From: Chionoecetes opilio
Lineage: Eukaryota > Arthropoda > Malacostraca > Decapoda > Majidae
Assembly (NCBI GenBank): GCA_016584305.1
Contig: JACEEZ010023411.1
Location: forward strand, 111,001-175,000
Direction of reading: 5' to 3'
DNA: 64,000 bases
Part shown: positions 44,770-58,212 of the stretch, piece by piece
Layout of the letters: every line of letters begins with the position of its first letter
Position numbering within the stretch: position 1 is the stretch's first letter
Notes under the pieces: model-generated
What the model saw: the letters and a program-made list of their open reading frames with translations, nothing else
The model's database searches: none
What the model was told of the DNA's origin: nothing
Program-made: the position numbers and the translations under genes

Positions 44770-46536
44770 CACAACCTCAGGTAAAACAGGTGAATGAATT
44801 AACCTTTCCAGGTGTATCCTTCACCCGCCACACACACGCCCTAGTTTTTTAAGTGGTTTTTTTCACAAGTTTCTTTTATCTGAGAAGTTTTGTATCGATT
44901 TTTTTTCACATGTTTCTTCTATCTGATCAGTTATTTAGTTTTTCATTTTTGTACTTTACATATTTTTTTATTGGTATTCTTCATGCTTCATCTTGTATCT
45001 AAATAGCTCTGGAGTTATTATATTTACTGTTACATAATTATACTCGGTGATTTAGTTTATTACACACAGATCCAAAACACACAACCTTCTCTTACATAAA
45101 TACAACACAATTTATTATTGATTCCTCCAGATTAAGTTCATGCATTAAATATTACACTTAACCTTTTAAATTACCAAATACATTCTTTTTTTCTATCTTA
45201 ACCTTTTAAATTACCAAATACATTCTTTTTTTCTATCTTCGATACATTTGTAGCTTATTTTGTGTACATAATATTATTCCACCTTAATTACAAATGTTCC
45301 TCTATCTTCATAATTTGAGCTTATTTTGTTAAATATAGTATTCACAATGTTCCCCGTGCATTACAAATAATTTTTAAAAAACTCAATTGTACACTTCCTG
45401 TGATTACACAAATAAAACCCCACCACAAAAGAACCACCAGGACGAGTGGAAAGATATATAGTTACGTTTTTTTAACGAGGTGAAACTTCCATTCTATCTT
45501 CAGGCCTTTTATTTTATTTTTTTTTAGCTTTATTTCTGTTACATTTTTACAGAAGCAAAAAAAAAAGGATATAAAATAGCATATAATAATAAGGTCTTAA
45601 GGTCTGAACTATCTTAAGGTCTCATCCATGCTTAAAATTTTGCCTCTGTTTACCATGATACTATGGTTAACTATGATAAAATACACCTGAAATTAAGAAG
45701 AATCGTACTATTCCCTAAATTCCATTCTATCTTAAGGTCTCATTCTTAAAATTATCCCTGTTTACCTGATAATATGGTTAACTATGATAAAATACACCTG
45801 AAATTAAGAAGAACCGTAGTATTCCCTTCTGGCATCAAATATCAGTCAGTGAGCAGCAAGGTGTCAGGATTTTTCACCTTGTAAAAAGAAGACTAGTATA
45901 ACTCGACCCACTTTTCCTCAGGTTTATATATATACATAGATAGATATACTCTACTTATTGGTGACCGGCGAGAAAGTAATGGTAGTAGTAATAAGTTTAT
46001 GGTAATGGTGGATATTCTATTAGGAGAGGTATGAAATGACTAATTAATTGCCGTACTACCTATACCAAGAAATAAAGTAATGGTAATAGTAGATATACTG
46101 TTACGAAAGGTATGAAATGACTAATTATGTAACTATAATCTACCTGGTTAACCTTTTTTTGCTACTAATAAAAAGGTGTGTTGGCAGCCAAGGTCATTCA
46201 TCATTGTAATTTATATAAGTTATGTAAAATATAATTCGTTATTCAGAACAAAAAAAATAGATATGTTTTTAATTAAATATATGAAGTTTTGATACACTAT
46301 TTTGCTAACCTTCCATTTCTTATAACTTTTTTAAACGGGCAGGTTTGGGTAAATATAGGAGAAAAAAAAGTCAAAAAAAACATTACTGGGTCTATGGGTC
46401 TCAGAATTTTTTTTTTTTTTTTTTTTTTTTGTCTGAATTAAAACTGAAAGAAAAATATACTACGTTTTATAAATATGAAAAAGGAAAGTGAAAGATGACC
46501 CCTCACCCCAACATTGAGGAGCTCAGTACTGATAGC
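44770..46536. other. Intergenic DNA with small tandem duplications
   Basis: A 40-bp duplication occurs at about 45160-45238 ('accttttaaattaccaaata'). A two-copy block of about 117 bp spans 45606-45826 ('ggttaactatgataaaatac'). A looser duplication lies near 45965-46135 ('ggtatgaaatgactaatta'). No gene seen. Confidence 0.65.
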
Positions 46537-46959
46537 AAAGACACTCTACAACAAGATAACTCACTCGGGATCCCCCAAAGGCAATTTCAAGTTAACCAGT
46601 CTGCTGGCCCATCCACTTGCTGCATAACTGACCTGAATTAAAGTGTCTCATACCTGTTAATATTGAGCCAGACATAAAACCAACATAGATAAAGAATAAA
46701 ATAATGCAAGGACACGTTCATAAATACACATACAAATCGACAGCAAAGGCTTAAAGACATACAGATATGCTGTCAAAACTGGTACATGTTCACGGATTTT
46801 CAGACAAACATCCCAATAAATAATTTAAAAAAAAATTTGTTCACTCCAGGAACTGGGTGCATGTATACCTTACGCTTCAGTCCCGTGTTTGATAACCGTG
46901 TGGGGGAAAAGCAGTCATGTGTGCGTCTGAGTGTAAGTGTAGCCTACGACTCTCTTTCT

Positions 46960-49900
46960 CAATTAAATACTCAATATTAAAAACACGCATGATTAAAAAA
47001 AACCTCAATATTAAAAGAGCTCAATATTAAAAAAACGCAATATTAAAAGAGCTCAATATTAAAAAAAACGCAATATTAAAAGAGCTCAATATTAAAAAAA
47101 CGCAATATTAACAGCTCAATATTAAAAAAACGCAATATTAAAAGAGCTCAATATTAAAAAAGCTCATTATTAAAAAAAAATATTAAAAAACGCAATATAA
47201 AAAAAACTTAAAAAATCTATAAAAAAACTTATAAACTTATACAAAATCTTAAAAAAAAATTAAAAAGCTCAATATTAACAAAACTTTAAAAAAAAATTTT
47301 TAAATCAATATTAAAAAACTATAAAAAACGCAATCTAAAATACTCATTTAAAAAACTCAATATTAAACAAAATCAAATATTAACAGCTCAATATTAAAAA
47401 CACTCAATATTAAAAAACCTTTTAAATACTCAATATTAAAAAAAGCCGCAATATTAAATAACGCTATATTAAAAAAGCTCATTATTAAAAAAGGTCAATA
47501 TTGAAAAATCTCCATATTAAACAAGCGCAATATTGAAAAAACGCCATATTTAAAAAAAAAAAACATTAAAAAAACGCAATATTAAAAAGGCTCAATATTA
47601 AAAAAAACCTCATTATTAAACGAGCTCAATATTAAAAAAAACGCAATATTAAAAAAACTCAAAATTAAAAATGCTCAATATTAAAAAAGCTCAATATTAA
47701 AAAAGCTCAATATTAAAACAACTCAATATTAAAAAAGCTCAATATTAAAAAAGCTCTATTAAAAAAGCTCAATATTAAAACAACTCAATATTAAAAAAAC
47801 TCAATTTATAAAAAAAATCAATATTAAAAAGCTCTATTAAAAAAACTCAATATTAGAAAATTCAATATTAAAAAAGCTCAATATTAAAAAATCAATATTT
47901 AAAAAACTCATTAAATACTCAATATTAAAAAAACTCAATATTAAAAATGTTCAATATTAAAAAATCTTAATATTAAAAAAGCTCTATTAAAAAGGCTTAA
48001 TATTAAAAAACTCAATATTAAAAAAAATCTATATTAAAAACACTATATTAAAAAAACTCAATATTAAAAAAACGCAATATTAAAAGTACTAAATATTAAA
48101 AAAGTTTAATGTTAAAATAGCTCAATATTAAAATAGCTCAATATTAAAAAAGCTCAATATTAAAAAAACAATATAAAAAAAACTCGCTATTAAAATAACG
48201 CAATATTAAAAAAACTTATAAAAGCTCAATATTAAAAAAGATTGATATTAAAAAACTGAATATTAAAATAACTCAATATTAGAAAAGCTCAATATTAAAA
48301 AAACCTCAATATTAAAAGACTATTATGAATACTCAATATTAAAAAAAACGCAGTATTTAAGAAACGTATTATTATAAAAGCTCTATTAAAAAAGCTCAAT
48401 ATTAAAAAAACTCAATATTAAAAGTACTCTATCTTAGAAAAACTCAATATTAAAAAAACGCAATAATAAAAATGCTTAATATTAAAAAATCTCAATATTA
48501 AAAATGCTTAATATTAAAAAATCTCAATATTAAAAATGCTTAATATTAAAAAACGCAATATTAAAAATGCTTAATATTAAAAAACTCAATATTAAAAAAA
48601 CTCAATATTATAAAAGCTCAATATTAGGAAAACTCAATATTAAAAAAACTCAATATTATAAAAGATTAATATTAAAAAAACTCATTATTATAAATACTCA
48701 ATATTAAACAAAGTAATATATAAAATACTCAAAATAAAAAATCCGCAATATTAAAAAAAGCTAAATATTAAAAGAGCTTAATATAAAAAAAAAACCTCAA
48801 TATTAAAAAGCTCAATATTAAAATAACTCAATATTAAAATTACTCAATATTTAAAAAACTCAATATTAAAAAAACTATTAAAAAAGCTCAGTATTAATAA
48901 AGCTTGATATTAAAAAAAACTCAATATTAAAACAACCTCAATATTAAAAAACTCAATATTAAAAAAACTCAATATAAAAACAACTCAATATTAAAAAAAA
49001 CTCAATATTAAAAAAACTCAATATTAAAAAAACTCAATATTAAAAAGCTCAATATTAAAAAAACTCAATATTAAAAAAACTCGATATTAAAAAACTCAAT
49101 ATTAAAAAACGCAATATTAAAAATACTCAATATTAAAAAAGCTCAGTATTAAAAAACTCAATTTTAAAAAACTATATTAAAAACTTGAAAAAGTTCAATA
49201 TTAAAAAAGCTTAATATTAAATAACTCAATATTAAAAAAAACTCAATATTAGAAAAGCTCAATATTAAAAAACAACTCAATATTAAAAAACTTAAAAATA
49301 GTCAATATTAAAAAAAACGCAGTATTAAAACAGAGCATTATTATAAGAGCTCAATATTAAAAAATCTCAATATTATAAAAACTCAATCTTAAAAAACTCA
49401 ATATTAAAAAAGCTCAATATTAAAAAAACTCAATCTTAAAAAACTCAATATTAAAAATACTCAATCTTAAAAAAACGCAATATTAAAAAAACGCAATATT
49501 AAAAAAACGCAATATATAAAAAAACCTCATTATTAATAGGGCTCAATATTAAAAAAACGCAATATTAAAAAAAATCAATATTATAAAAGCTCAATATTAT
49601 AAAAGCTCAATATTAAAAAAACAATATTAAAAAACCTCAATATTATAAAAGATCAATATTAAAAAAAACTCAATATTAAAAATACTCAAATTTAAAAAAA
49701 CGCAATATTAAAAAAAGCTAAATATTAAAAGAGCTCAATATTATAAAAAAAACACTCCATATTAAAAAAGCTCAATATTAAAATAAATAAATATTAAAAT
49801 AACTCAATATTAAAAAAACTCAATATTTAAAAACTAAATATTAAAAAAACTCAATTTTAAAAAAACCTCAATATTAGAAAGCTCAATATTAAAAAAGCTC

Positions 49901-52900
49901 AGTATTAGAAAACTCAATATTCATTATTCAAAAAACTCATTATTTAAAAAACTCAATATTTAAAAACTCAATATTAAAAACACTATATTAAAAAAACTCA
50001 TTATTAAAAAATTTCAATATTAAAAAAGCTTAATATTAAAAAAGCTTAATATTAGTAAACAATATTAAAAAAGCTAAATATTAAAAAATTTCAATATTAG
50101 AAAAGCTAAATATTAAAAAATATTAAAAAAGCTCAATATTAAAAAAGCTCAATATTAAAACAACTCAATATTAAAAAAGCTCAATATTAAAAAAGCTCAA
50201 TATTAAAAAAGCTCAATATTAAAACAACTCAATATTAAAAAAACTCAATTTATAAAAAAAATCAATATTAAAAAGCTCTATTAAAAAAACTCAATATTAG
50301 AAAATTCAATATTAAAAAAGCTCAATATTAAAAAATCAATATTTAAAAAACTCATTAAATACTCAATATTAAAAAAACTCAATATTAAAAATGTTCAATA
50401 TTAAAAAATCTTAATATTAAAAAAGCTCTATTAAAAAGGCTTAATATTAAAAAACTCAATATTAAAAAAAATCTATATTAAAAAAGCTCAATATTAAAAA
50501 CACTATATTAAAAAAACTCAATATTAAAAAAATGCAATATTAAAAGTACTAAATATTGAAAAAGTTTAATGTTAAAATAGCTCAATATTAAAATAGCTCA
50601 ATATTAAAAAAGCTCAATATTAAAAAAACAATATAAAAAAAACTCGCTATTAAAATAACACAATATTAAAAAAACTTATAAAAGCTCAATATTAAAAAAG
50701 CTTGATATTAAAAAACTGAATATTAAAATAACTCAATATTAGAAAAGCTCAATATTAAAAAAAACTCAATATTAAAAGACTATTATGAATACTCAATATT
50801 AAAAAAAACGCAGTATTTAAGAAACGTATTATTATAAAAGCTCTATTAAAAAAGCTCAATATTAAAAAAACTCAATATTAAAAGCACTCTATCTTAGAAA
50901 ACTCAATATTAAAAAAACGCAATAATAAAAATGCTTAATATTAAAAAATCTCAATATTAAAAATGCTTAATATTAAAAAATCTCAATATTAAAAATGCTT
51001 AATATTAAAAAACGCAATATTAAAAATGCTTAATATTAAAAAACTCAATATTAAAAAAACTCAATATTATAAAAGCTCAATATTAGGAAAACTCAATATT
51101 AAAAAAACTCAATATTATAAAAGATTAATATTAAAAAAACCTCATTATTATAAATACTCAATATTAAAAAAAATAATATATAAAATACTCAAAATAAAAA
51201 AACCGCAATATTAAAAAAAGCTAAATATTAAAAGAGCTTAATATTAAAAAAAAAACAATTTTAAAAAACTAAAATTAAAATAACTCAATTTAAAATTTTC
51301 AATATTAAAAAACCAATATTAAAAAAACTATTAAAAAGCCCCGTTTTTAAAAAAGTTTGATATTAAAAAACTCATTTAAAAAAACCTAAATTTTAAAAAA
51401 AAATAAATTTTAAAAAAAACTAAATAAAAAAACCTCAATATTAAAAAAAACCAATTTTTAAAAATAAATTTAAAAAAAACTCAATATTAAAAGCTAAATA
51501 TTAAAAAACCTAAATTTTAAAAAAAAACCGATATTAAAAAACTCAATTTAAAAACGAAATTTTAAAAAAAATACCAATATTAAAAAAAGCTCGTTTAAAA
51601 AACTCAAAAAAAAAACCCCCTTATTAAAAATTTGAAAAAATTTAAATTTTAAAAAGCTTTATTAAAAAACTAAATATTAAAAAAAAAAAAACCTCAATAT
51701 TAAAAAAAACTCAATTTAAAAAAACTATTAAAAATAGTCTTTTAAAAAAAAACGCAGTATTAAAAACAGAGCTTATTATAAAGAGCCAATATTAAAAAAT
51801 CTCAATTTTAAAAAAACTCAACAAAAAAAACCAATATTAAAACCCAAATATTAAAAAACTAAAATCTTAAAAAACTAAATTTAAAAAACCAATATTAAAA
51901 AAACGAAATATTAAAAAAACGAATATATAAAAAAAATCATTATTAGGCTCAATTTTAAAAAAAAACCAAAATTTTAAAAAAATTAAATTTAAAAAGCTAA
52001 TTTTAAAAAAGCTCAATATTAAAAAGCTCATATTAAAAAAAAACAATTTTAAAAAACCTCAATTTTAAAAAAGAAAATTTTAAAAAAAAAAACTAAATTT
52101 TAAAAAATACTAAAAAAAAAAAAACGAAATTTAAAAAAAAAACAAAATATTAAAAAGCTAAAATTTATAAAAAAAAATCCATATTAAAAAGCTCAATATT
52201 AAAAAAAACAAAATATTAAAAAAACCAAATTTTAAAAAAAAACTCAATATTTAAAAACAAATATTAAAAAAAATAAATTTTAAAAAAAAACCTCAATATT
52301 AGAAAGCTAAATTTAAAAAAAAGCTCAGTATTAAAAAAAAATTTCTTTTCAAAAATCATTTTTTTAAAAAAACTCAATTTTTAAAAACCCAAATTTTTTT
52401 AAAACCTATTTTAAAAAAACTCATTTTAAAAAAATTCAATATTAAAAAGTTTAATAAAAAAGCTTAATATTAGTAAAAATTTTAAAAAAAGCTAAATTTT
52501 AAAAAAAATTTCAATATTAGAAAAGCAAATATTAAAAAGCTTACTATCACAAAACCTCAATTTAAAAAAATCAATATTAAAAAAGCTAAATACAAAAAAA
52601 CTCATTTTTACAAAAACTCAATTTTAAAAAAACTCAATTTTTAAATACTAATTTTAAAAAAAGCTCAATAAAAAAATATCAAATTAAGAGAGTCAATATT
52701 AAAAGAGCTAAATATTAAAATAAACTCAATTTAAAAAACTTTTAAAAAAATGCAAATTTTAAAAAAAACTAAATATTTTTAAAAAAAAACCAAAATTTTA
52801 AAAAATAAAGCTAAATTTAAAAAAAGTTTAAAAAAATACTAAAATTTTAAAAAATAAGAGTAAAAAAAAAAAGCTTTATTATAAGGCTAAAATTTTAAAA

Positions 52901-54385
52901 AAAGCTAAATATTAAAAAGTAATTTTAAAAAAAACTCATTTAAAAAACTCAAATTAAAAAATCATTTAAAAAAACTCATTTAAAAAAACTCAAAAAAAAA
53001 TTTAAAAAAAAACGAATGAAAAAAGCAATTTTAAAAACCATTAAGAGCTCAATATTAAAAAAGCAAAAATTTTAAAAAAAAAATTTTAAAAAAACGCAAA
53101 TTATAAAGCTCATAAAAAAAAAGTAAATTAAGAAAACTCAATATTAAAAAAACTCAATATTATAAAGATCAATATTAAAAAAAAATCATTATTAAAAGTA
53201 CTCAATATCAAAAAATACTCAATATTAAAAATACTCAAAATAAAAATAACGCAATATTATAAAATGTTAAATATTAAAAGACCTCAATATTAAAAAAAAC
53301 TCAATATTAAAAAAACTCAATATTATAAAAGCTCAATATTAAAAAAAACTCAATATTAAAAAACTCAATACATAAAAAACTCATTATAAAAAAAAACTTA
53401 ATATAAAAAAAACTCAATATTAAAAAAACTCAATATTAAAAAAACTCAATATTAAAAAAAATCAATATTAGAAAAACTCATGTTAAAAATACTCAATCTT
53501 ATAAATACTCAATTAAAAAAAACGCAACGTAAAAAAAACGCAATATTAAAAAAACCCTCAATATTAAGAGCTCAATATTAAAAAACTCAATATTAAAAAA
53601 GCTCAGTATTAAAAAAGCTCAATATTAAAAAAACGCAATATTAAAAAAACGCAATATTAAAGACTCATTATTAAAAATTATCAATATTAAAAAAACGCAA
53701 TATTGAAAGCTCATTATTAAAAAAACTTAATATTAAAAAAGCTTAATATTAAAAATACAATATTAAAAAAAATCAATGTTAAAAAAACTCAATATTAAAA
53801 AAACTCAATATTAAAAGAGCTCAATATTGAAAAAGCTCAATATTAAAAAAAAAAAAAAAAAAAAACTCAGTATTAAAAAACTCAATATTAAAAAAACTCA
53901 ATATTAAAACAATTAATATTAAAACAACTCAATATTAAAAAAACTCAATACTAAAAGAGGTCAATATATAAAAAAAAATATATTAAAAAGCTCAATATTA
54001 AAAATACTCAATATTAAAAAAACTTAATATTAAAAAAACTCAATATTAAAAAAACTCAATATTAAAAAAACTCAATATTAAAAAAACTTCAAACAACTCA
54101 ATATTAAAAAAACTCAATATTAAAAAACTCAATGTTAAAATAACTCAATATTAAAAATACTCAATATTAAAAAAACGCAATATTTAAAAAACTCAATATT
54201 AGAAAAAAGCCATATTAGAAAAACGCTCAATATTAAAAAAAGGTCAATTGAAAAATATTGAAATATTGAAATATCACTCATGAAACTCAATTTTAAAAAG
54301 CTCAATATTATAAAAAACTCAATATTAAAAAAATCAATATTGAAAATACTCAATATTAAAAAAAACTCAATATTAAAAAATCTGG
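46960..54385. repeat. A/T satellite, unit 'gctcaatattaaaaaa' (15-16 bp)
   Basis: Several hundred diverged copies of 'ctcaatattaaaaaa' with G, A or C before CTC, and a 'cgcaatattaaaaaa' variant class. A block of about 2.44 kb from roughly 47670 is repeated from roughly 50110. From about 51250 to 53100 the units lose bases irregularly. It has no coding content. Confidence 0.97.
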
Positions 54386-54388
54386 TAA

Positions 54389-54671
54389 TAATGGACGAGG
54401 ACTTCATTGTCATTGGCTATCTGTCCCTGGTCTTGAGTCACTTGTCACCACAGTTGAACACAGTTTGTCGCACTTTGTCAGTGTGATTTAGTCGTCGGGG
54501 GAGGAGGGGGTTTTCGTGAGCCCTATTAGATAACTATAAATAAAATTCAATCTGTATATAATTTTTTAACGATACGCGGAAGTAGGTTAGTACTGCACAA
54601 TATACTGAGCAAAAATAAATTACAGAAAACGTGAGTATTAAGTAGAGCGACCGCGAAGTTCTCGTCCATTA
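54389..54671. mobile_element. Small inverted-ended element at the satellite's right edge
   Basis: 'ataatggacgaggacttc' at 54388 and 'gaagttctcgtccattat' ending at 54672 are inverted. The same end sequence occurs alone at 1583 and 16734. Confidence 0.65.
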
Positions 54672-54957
54672 TAACCAAAAAGCATGGCATATCTGTATGT
54701 CTTTAAGCCTTTGCTGTCGATTTGTATGTGTACTTATGAACGTGTCCTTGCTTTATTTTATTCTTTATCTATGTTGGTTTCATGTCTGGCTCAATATAAA
54801 CAGGTATGAGAACCTTTTATTCGGTCAGTTCTGTAGCAAGTGGATGGGCCAGCAGACTGGTTAACTCCTGCCTGTTAACTTTTAATATGATCGCACGCGC
54901 ACCACAGGGCACCCCAGAGTGAGGTATTTTGTTGTAGAGTGTCTTTGGGGTTTATAG

Positions 54958-55237
54958 AATTGTCGCCGATAGGAACTCTCGCCGAAGCATCAACCCAGAA
55001 CTTTCGCCGACATTGGAACACTCGCCGACATGTAAATTTTCGGCGACAGCTCAACTTGTAATATATGAAAAGGAACCTAACCTAACCTATCCTAAGCACT
55101 TAACCTAGCCTAACTATTCAGGCTATTGTTGGTATTTAATCCCTGAATGCAGAAACACGGGTAATGGGAACACTCGCCGACGTGAAAAATAGGAACACTC
55201 GTCGACGTCGGCGAGTGTTCCTATCGGCGACAGTTCC
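54958..55237. mobile_element. TIR element with TCGCCGA repeats
   Basis: The ends 'gaattgtcgccgataggaac' and 'gttcctatcggcgacagttc' are inverted. 'cactcgccga' motifs are repeated inside. A short CCTAA tract lies at 55076-55115. It directly abuts the right arm of the satellite structure. Confidence 0.8.
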
Positions 55238-55239
55238 CG

Positions 55240-56200
55240 GTACCGTCTTGGGTGACATTGCAGACACGGTAGTGCACACGCAGCACAGCCTTCCTAGGTA
55301 CCTTTTCTAGTTTTTATTTAGTTTTATTTAGCAACGCTTGGGTTTTAAGGAGTTTGAATGTATCAGATAGTAAGATATATAAGGAATGAGCCTGTATTGT
55401 TAGTAATTTGATGGTAGGAGTGTGGTGTGTACATGGGTTAAAATAGTTATTCATGTTACGAAGTGGCCGCGGGAAGAAGTGTCCCCGCCGTCACCTCAAC
55501 ACCCTAAATCACCCTTATTTAAGGTGACACGCGGTGCTACACTGACCTAAATAGGGACACGTATAGAACAGCTAGCTCACTACAACCACCATGCTATAAA
55601 TCAATGAATAATAGACGTAAACATAAACCCTACCTTTGACAGCCACGGCGGCACAGGTATAATGGCAACCCTTTATATCGTCACAGCGGCACGCGGGCAC
55701 ATGTGTTTGTTTACCTTGGCAGAGAAGTTAGAATACGTCAACATTTTAGGGATAACTCACTCTTTTCGGGAGACATTATTTTCTTCCTTTTTATCTTATT
55801 TTGGGGTGATTAATGTCTCCTACCCATGCATATACACTAGAGGGGGATAATACGGCCATTCACTCCTTCCCTGAATCAAGTTTTTCATTGTAATTGCCAT
55901 TTATTTCACTTATATTGAGTTTCGGAAAGAAGAATTCTGTCCAAGGACCCATTTCATCACTTCATTCATATCAAAATGTTCTCACTATTTTTACTTATTT
56001 TCTATTTCAATTTCTAACTTTCTTTAAACTTTCTCACTATTTTCACATAATTTTCTATTTCTTTTTTTGTTTCTCACTTTCTCTACCTACCTACCTAACT
56101 TTCTTTAAATTTTCTCACTGTTTTCACACATTTTCTTTCACTTTCTCTATAGAGAAAGTAAAAGAAAATGTGTAGAAAATAGTGAGAAAATTTAAAGAAA
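55240..56200. other. No gene recognised; small inverted T/A repeats
   Basis: The 'ttctttaaactttctcacta' motif at 56015-56160 reappears in reverse complement at 56145-56200 and 56715-56880. It surrounds the next GC-rich element. Confidence 0.6.
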
Positions 56201-56709
56201 GAGCCGGCCACACACACACCGGCGCGGCCTGTCCGGCCGACGAAAAGGGGCGTGGCTAGAGGCGGCCGGTGTGTGTGTGGGGGTGTTTTTCATCCGGCGG
56301 GGCCTGTCGCAGCGGCCGGATGAAAATCAGTCGGCGCTTGAAAATTCCGTCCGGCGCGGCCTGCCGCCTGCGTGTGTGTGGGTGCCTTCCGGCGCGGCCC
56401 GCCCCTCGCTCGGCCAGATAATGACTAATTGTACCAGTAATAATTGTATTTATGATAATATAGGTATTATATATGACATATTATATATAGTATGACGTAT
56501 TATATATAGGTATTATATATGGCTGCACATGCAGCCATCACCAACAAGTCATTTTCGGACAGCGGATTCATGTTGTCACCACGGTGATCCGACGTGTACT
56601 GTATATTTTCATGAGGCGGCCGGTGTGTGTGTGGGTCTCGTCCGGCGAACGATGCCCCGCCACTTTTTGTCGGCCGGACAGGCCGCGCCGGTGTGAGTGT
56701 GGCCGGCTC
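56201..56709. mobile_element. GC-rich TIR element, CCGGC-type
   Basis: The ends 'gagccggccacacacacacc' and 'ggtgtgagtgtggccggctc' both continue into 'ggcgcggcctgtccggccga' or its complement, giving TIRs of about 40 bp. The interior repeats the 'cggcgcggcctg' theme and an AT-rich core. The 509 bp have no coding capacity. Confidence 0.85.
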
Positions 56710-57043
56710 GACTAATAGAGAAAGTGAGAAAGAAATTAAAATAAAAAATGAGTGAAATCAGCGAGAAAGTTTAAAGAAAGTAAGAGAAATTTAGATACAA
56801 AATAAGTTAAAATAGTGAGAAAGCGATGCAGAAATAAAATTTAAAGAAAGTGAAAGAAAATGTGTGAAAATAGTGAGAAAATTAATAAAACATAAAGTCA
56901 CCATATACTGTAACAGAACCTAAACATGTAGGAGTAAAACGCGTGTGTCACAGATGCTTCCTGGAATGACTCATTTCTGATATCCGGTATAGTATCATTG
57001 TTATCATTATATCATTATTGGTCACGTGTGAATGATGAATTGT

Positions 57044-57292
57044 GTATTAAGTAACGTAATATCTCACTCAGATACACAGATACACTCACAGACAGGATAT
57101 TACGATATTGCGCCACTTTCCATTTATTTCCTACAATGGACCCGTTTACTCACACCTAAAACACGGAGTATTAAGTAACGTAATATCTCACTCAGATACA
57201 CAGATACACTCACAGACAGAAAGGATATTACGATATTGCGCCACTTTCCATTTATTTCCTACAATGGACCCGTTTACTCACACCTAAAACTA
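57044..57292. repeat. Two-copy tandem duplication of about 125 bp
   Basis: Both copies contain 'attaagtaacgtaatatctc' and 'acaatggacccgtttactc'. They differ by a four-base insertion. Confidence 0.95.
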
Positions 57293-57414
57293 AAAGTATA
57301 CAATAAAGCTTTGGGTGCAATATAGGCTACATGTCACTGTACTCATATTCTTTTTGCTGAGAAATGCACCATAAATTAAATATATGGCCTTTTTGGGGCC
57401 AAAATATCACAACA

Positions 57415-57470
57415 CGGCGGAACGCGCTGTGATTGGTTGTGACGTAGTAACTGCAGACTCAGATCTCGCC
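57415..57470 (+). promoter_or_regulatory. CCAAT/CRE-type promoter-like segment
   Basis: 'gtgattggttgtgacgta' combines an inverted CCAAT box (ATTGG) and a CRE-like TGACGTA about 65-115 bases before the THAP start codon. Binding is inferred from the motif only. Confidence 0.4.
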
Positions 57471-57530
57471 TGATCAGCTGATCGGCTTGTTTTGGCTCAG
57501 CAAACCGCAATACCTATCTATGCATTCAAC

Positions 57531-57722
57531 ATGTACCAGACAAAAAGAACATATTATGCTTGTTTTGTGCTAATGTGCAAAAACATCACAATTAAAACTC
57601 CAGAGAATGTGTTCATAACTATGCCTAAAGACAAGAAAAAGAGGAAACAGTGGTGGATGTCTGCAAGGCGTGATTTCTCGATGAAGGAAAATTCCTACTA
57701 TTGCTGTGAAGACCATTTTGAT
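57531..57722 (+). CDS. First exon of a THAP zinc-finger protein
   Basis: THAP domains are DNA-binding C2CH zinc fingers shared by P-element transposases and many cellular regulators. ATG at 57531 gives MYQTKRTYYACFVLMCKN. The signature is C-x4-C, then VFITMPKD, KRKQWWMSARRDFS with the invariant Trp, and YYCCEDHFD with C-x2-H. A longer frame begins at 57492, but the inner Met sits where THAP proteins normally start. A GTATGT donor begins at 57723 in phase 0. No downstream exon was found, so this may be the 5' end of a gene continuing past the window, a THAP gene remnant, or part of a transposon. The length suits the first three quarters of a THAP domain. Confidence 0.72.
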
Positions 57723-58212
57723 GTATGTATGTAGCCTACTTGTGCATGGATAAGTAACTTGCAAATGATATGTAGCTGTGGGGCTTTAGCTGAGCTGTGA
57801 TAAGTTGCGGGAGTAGTATGCAGTATGCAAGGCTTTTGAGGTAGGGATGAGACAGGCTTGGTTTTTCATGTTAAGTATACAACACTCAGTGAGTTAGGTA
57901 AAATTCTAGAGTCCTTTCCCGCCCTTATTAGAGTGTTTTTTCCTCCAGACCTTCACAGATCCCTTCAGATACCTCTAAACTGTAATTATAAAGTGGGGGG
58001 GAGATGCCCCCTTCACCCCCCTCCCCTCCTTAACGACCCCCCTGGACCCCTCAAAAATATAATATGTTTAATATTACTAATCTAACCTCACTATAACCTA
58101 ACCTAACCTTATCTCACTAATAACCTCATAGCGAGACCCCCATAAAAAAATAATTACTAACCTAACCTTGTAAAATTATAGTTTTATTTTACTAACCTAA
58201 CTAACCTTACTA

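Larger units (their letters stand above)
46537..54946. repeat. 8.4-kb inverted-repeat-bounded satellite structure
   Basis: The left arm 46537-46771 starts 'aaagacactctacaacaa' and runs to 'acatacagatatgc'. It is inverted as the right arm about 54687-54946, which starts 'gcatatctgtatgtctttaa' and ends 'ttgttgtagagtgtcttt'. Shared inner landmarks are 'ctgctggcccatccacttgc' and 'gacataaaaccaacatagat'. The arms are clearly homologous but carry several small indels. They bracket the satellite at 46960-54385, which keeps one orientation throughout, so only the arms are inverted. Confidence 0.88.

Noticed and set aside
49900..51214. Lys/Ile/Asn-rich short frames in the satellite
   Set aside because: Translation of the A/T satellite unit; no coding signal.
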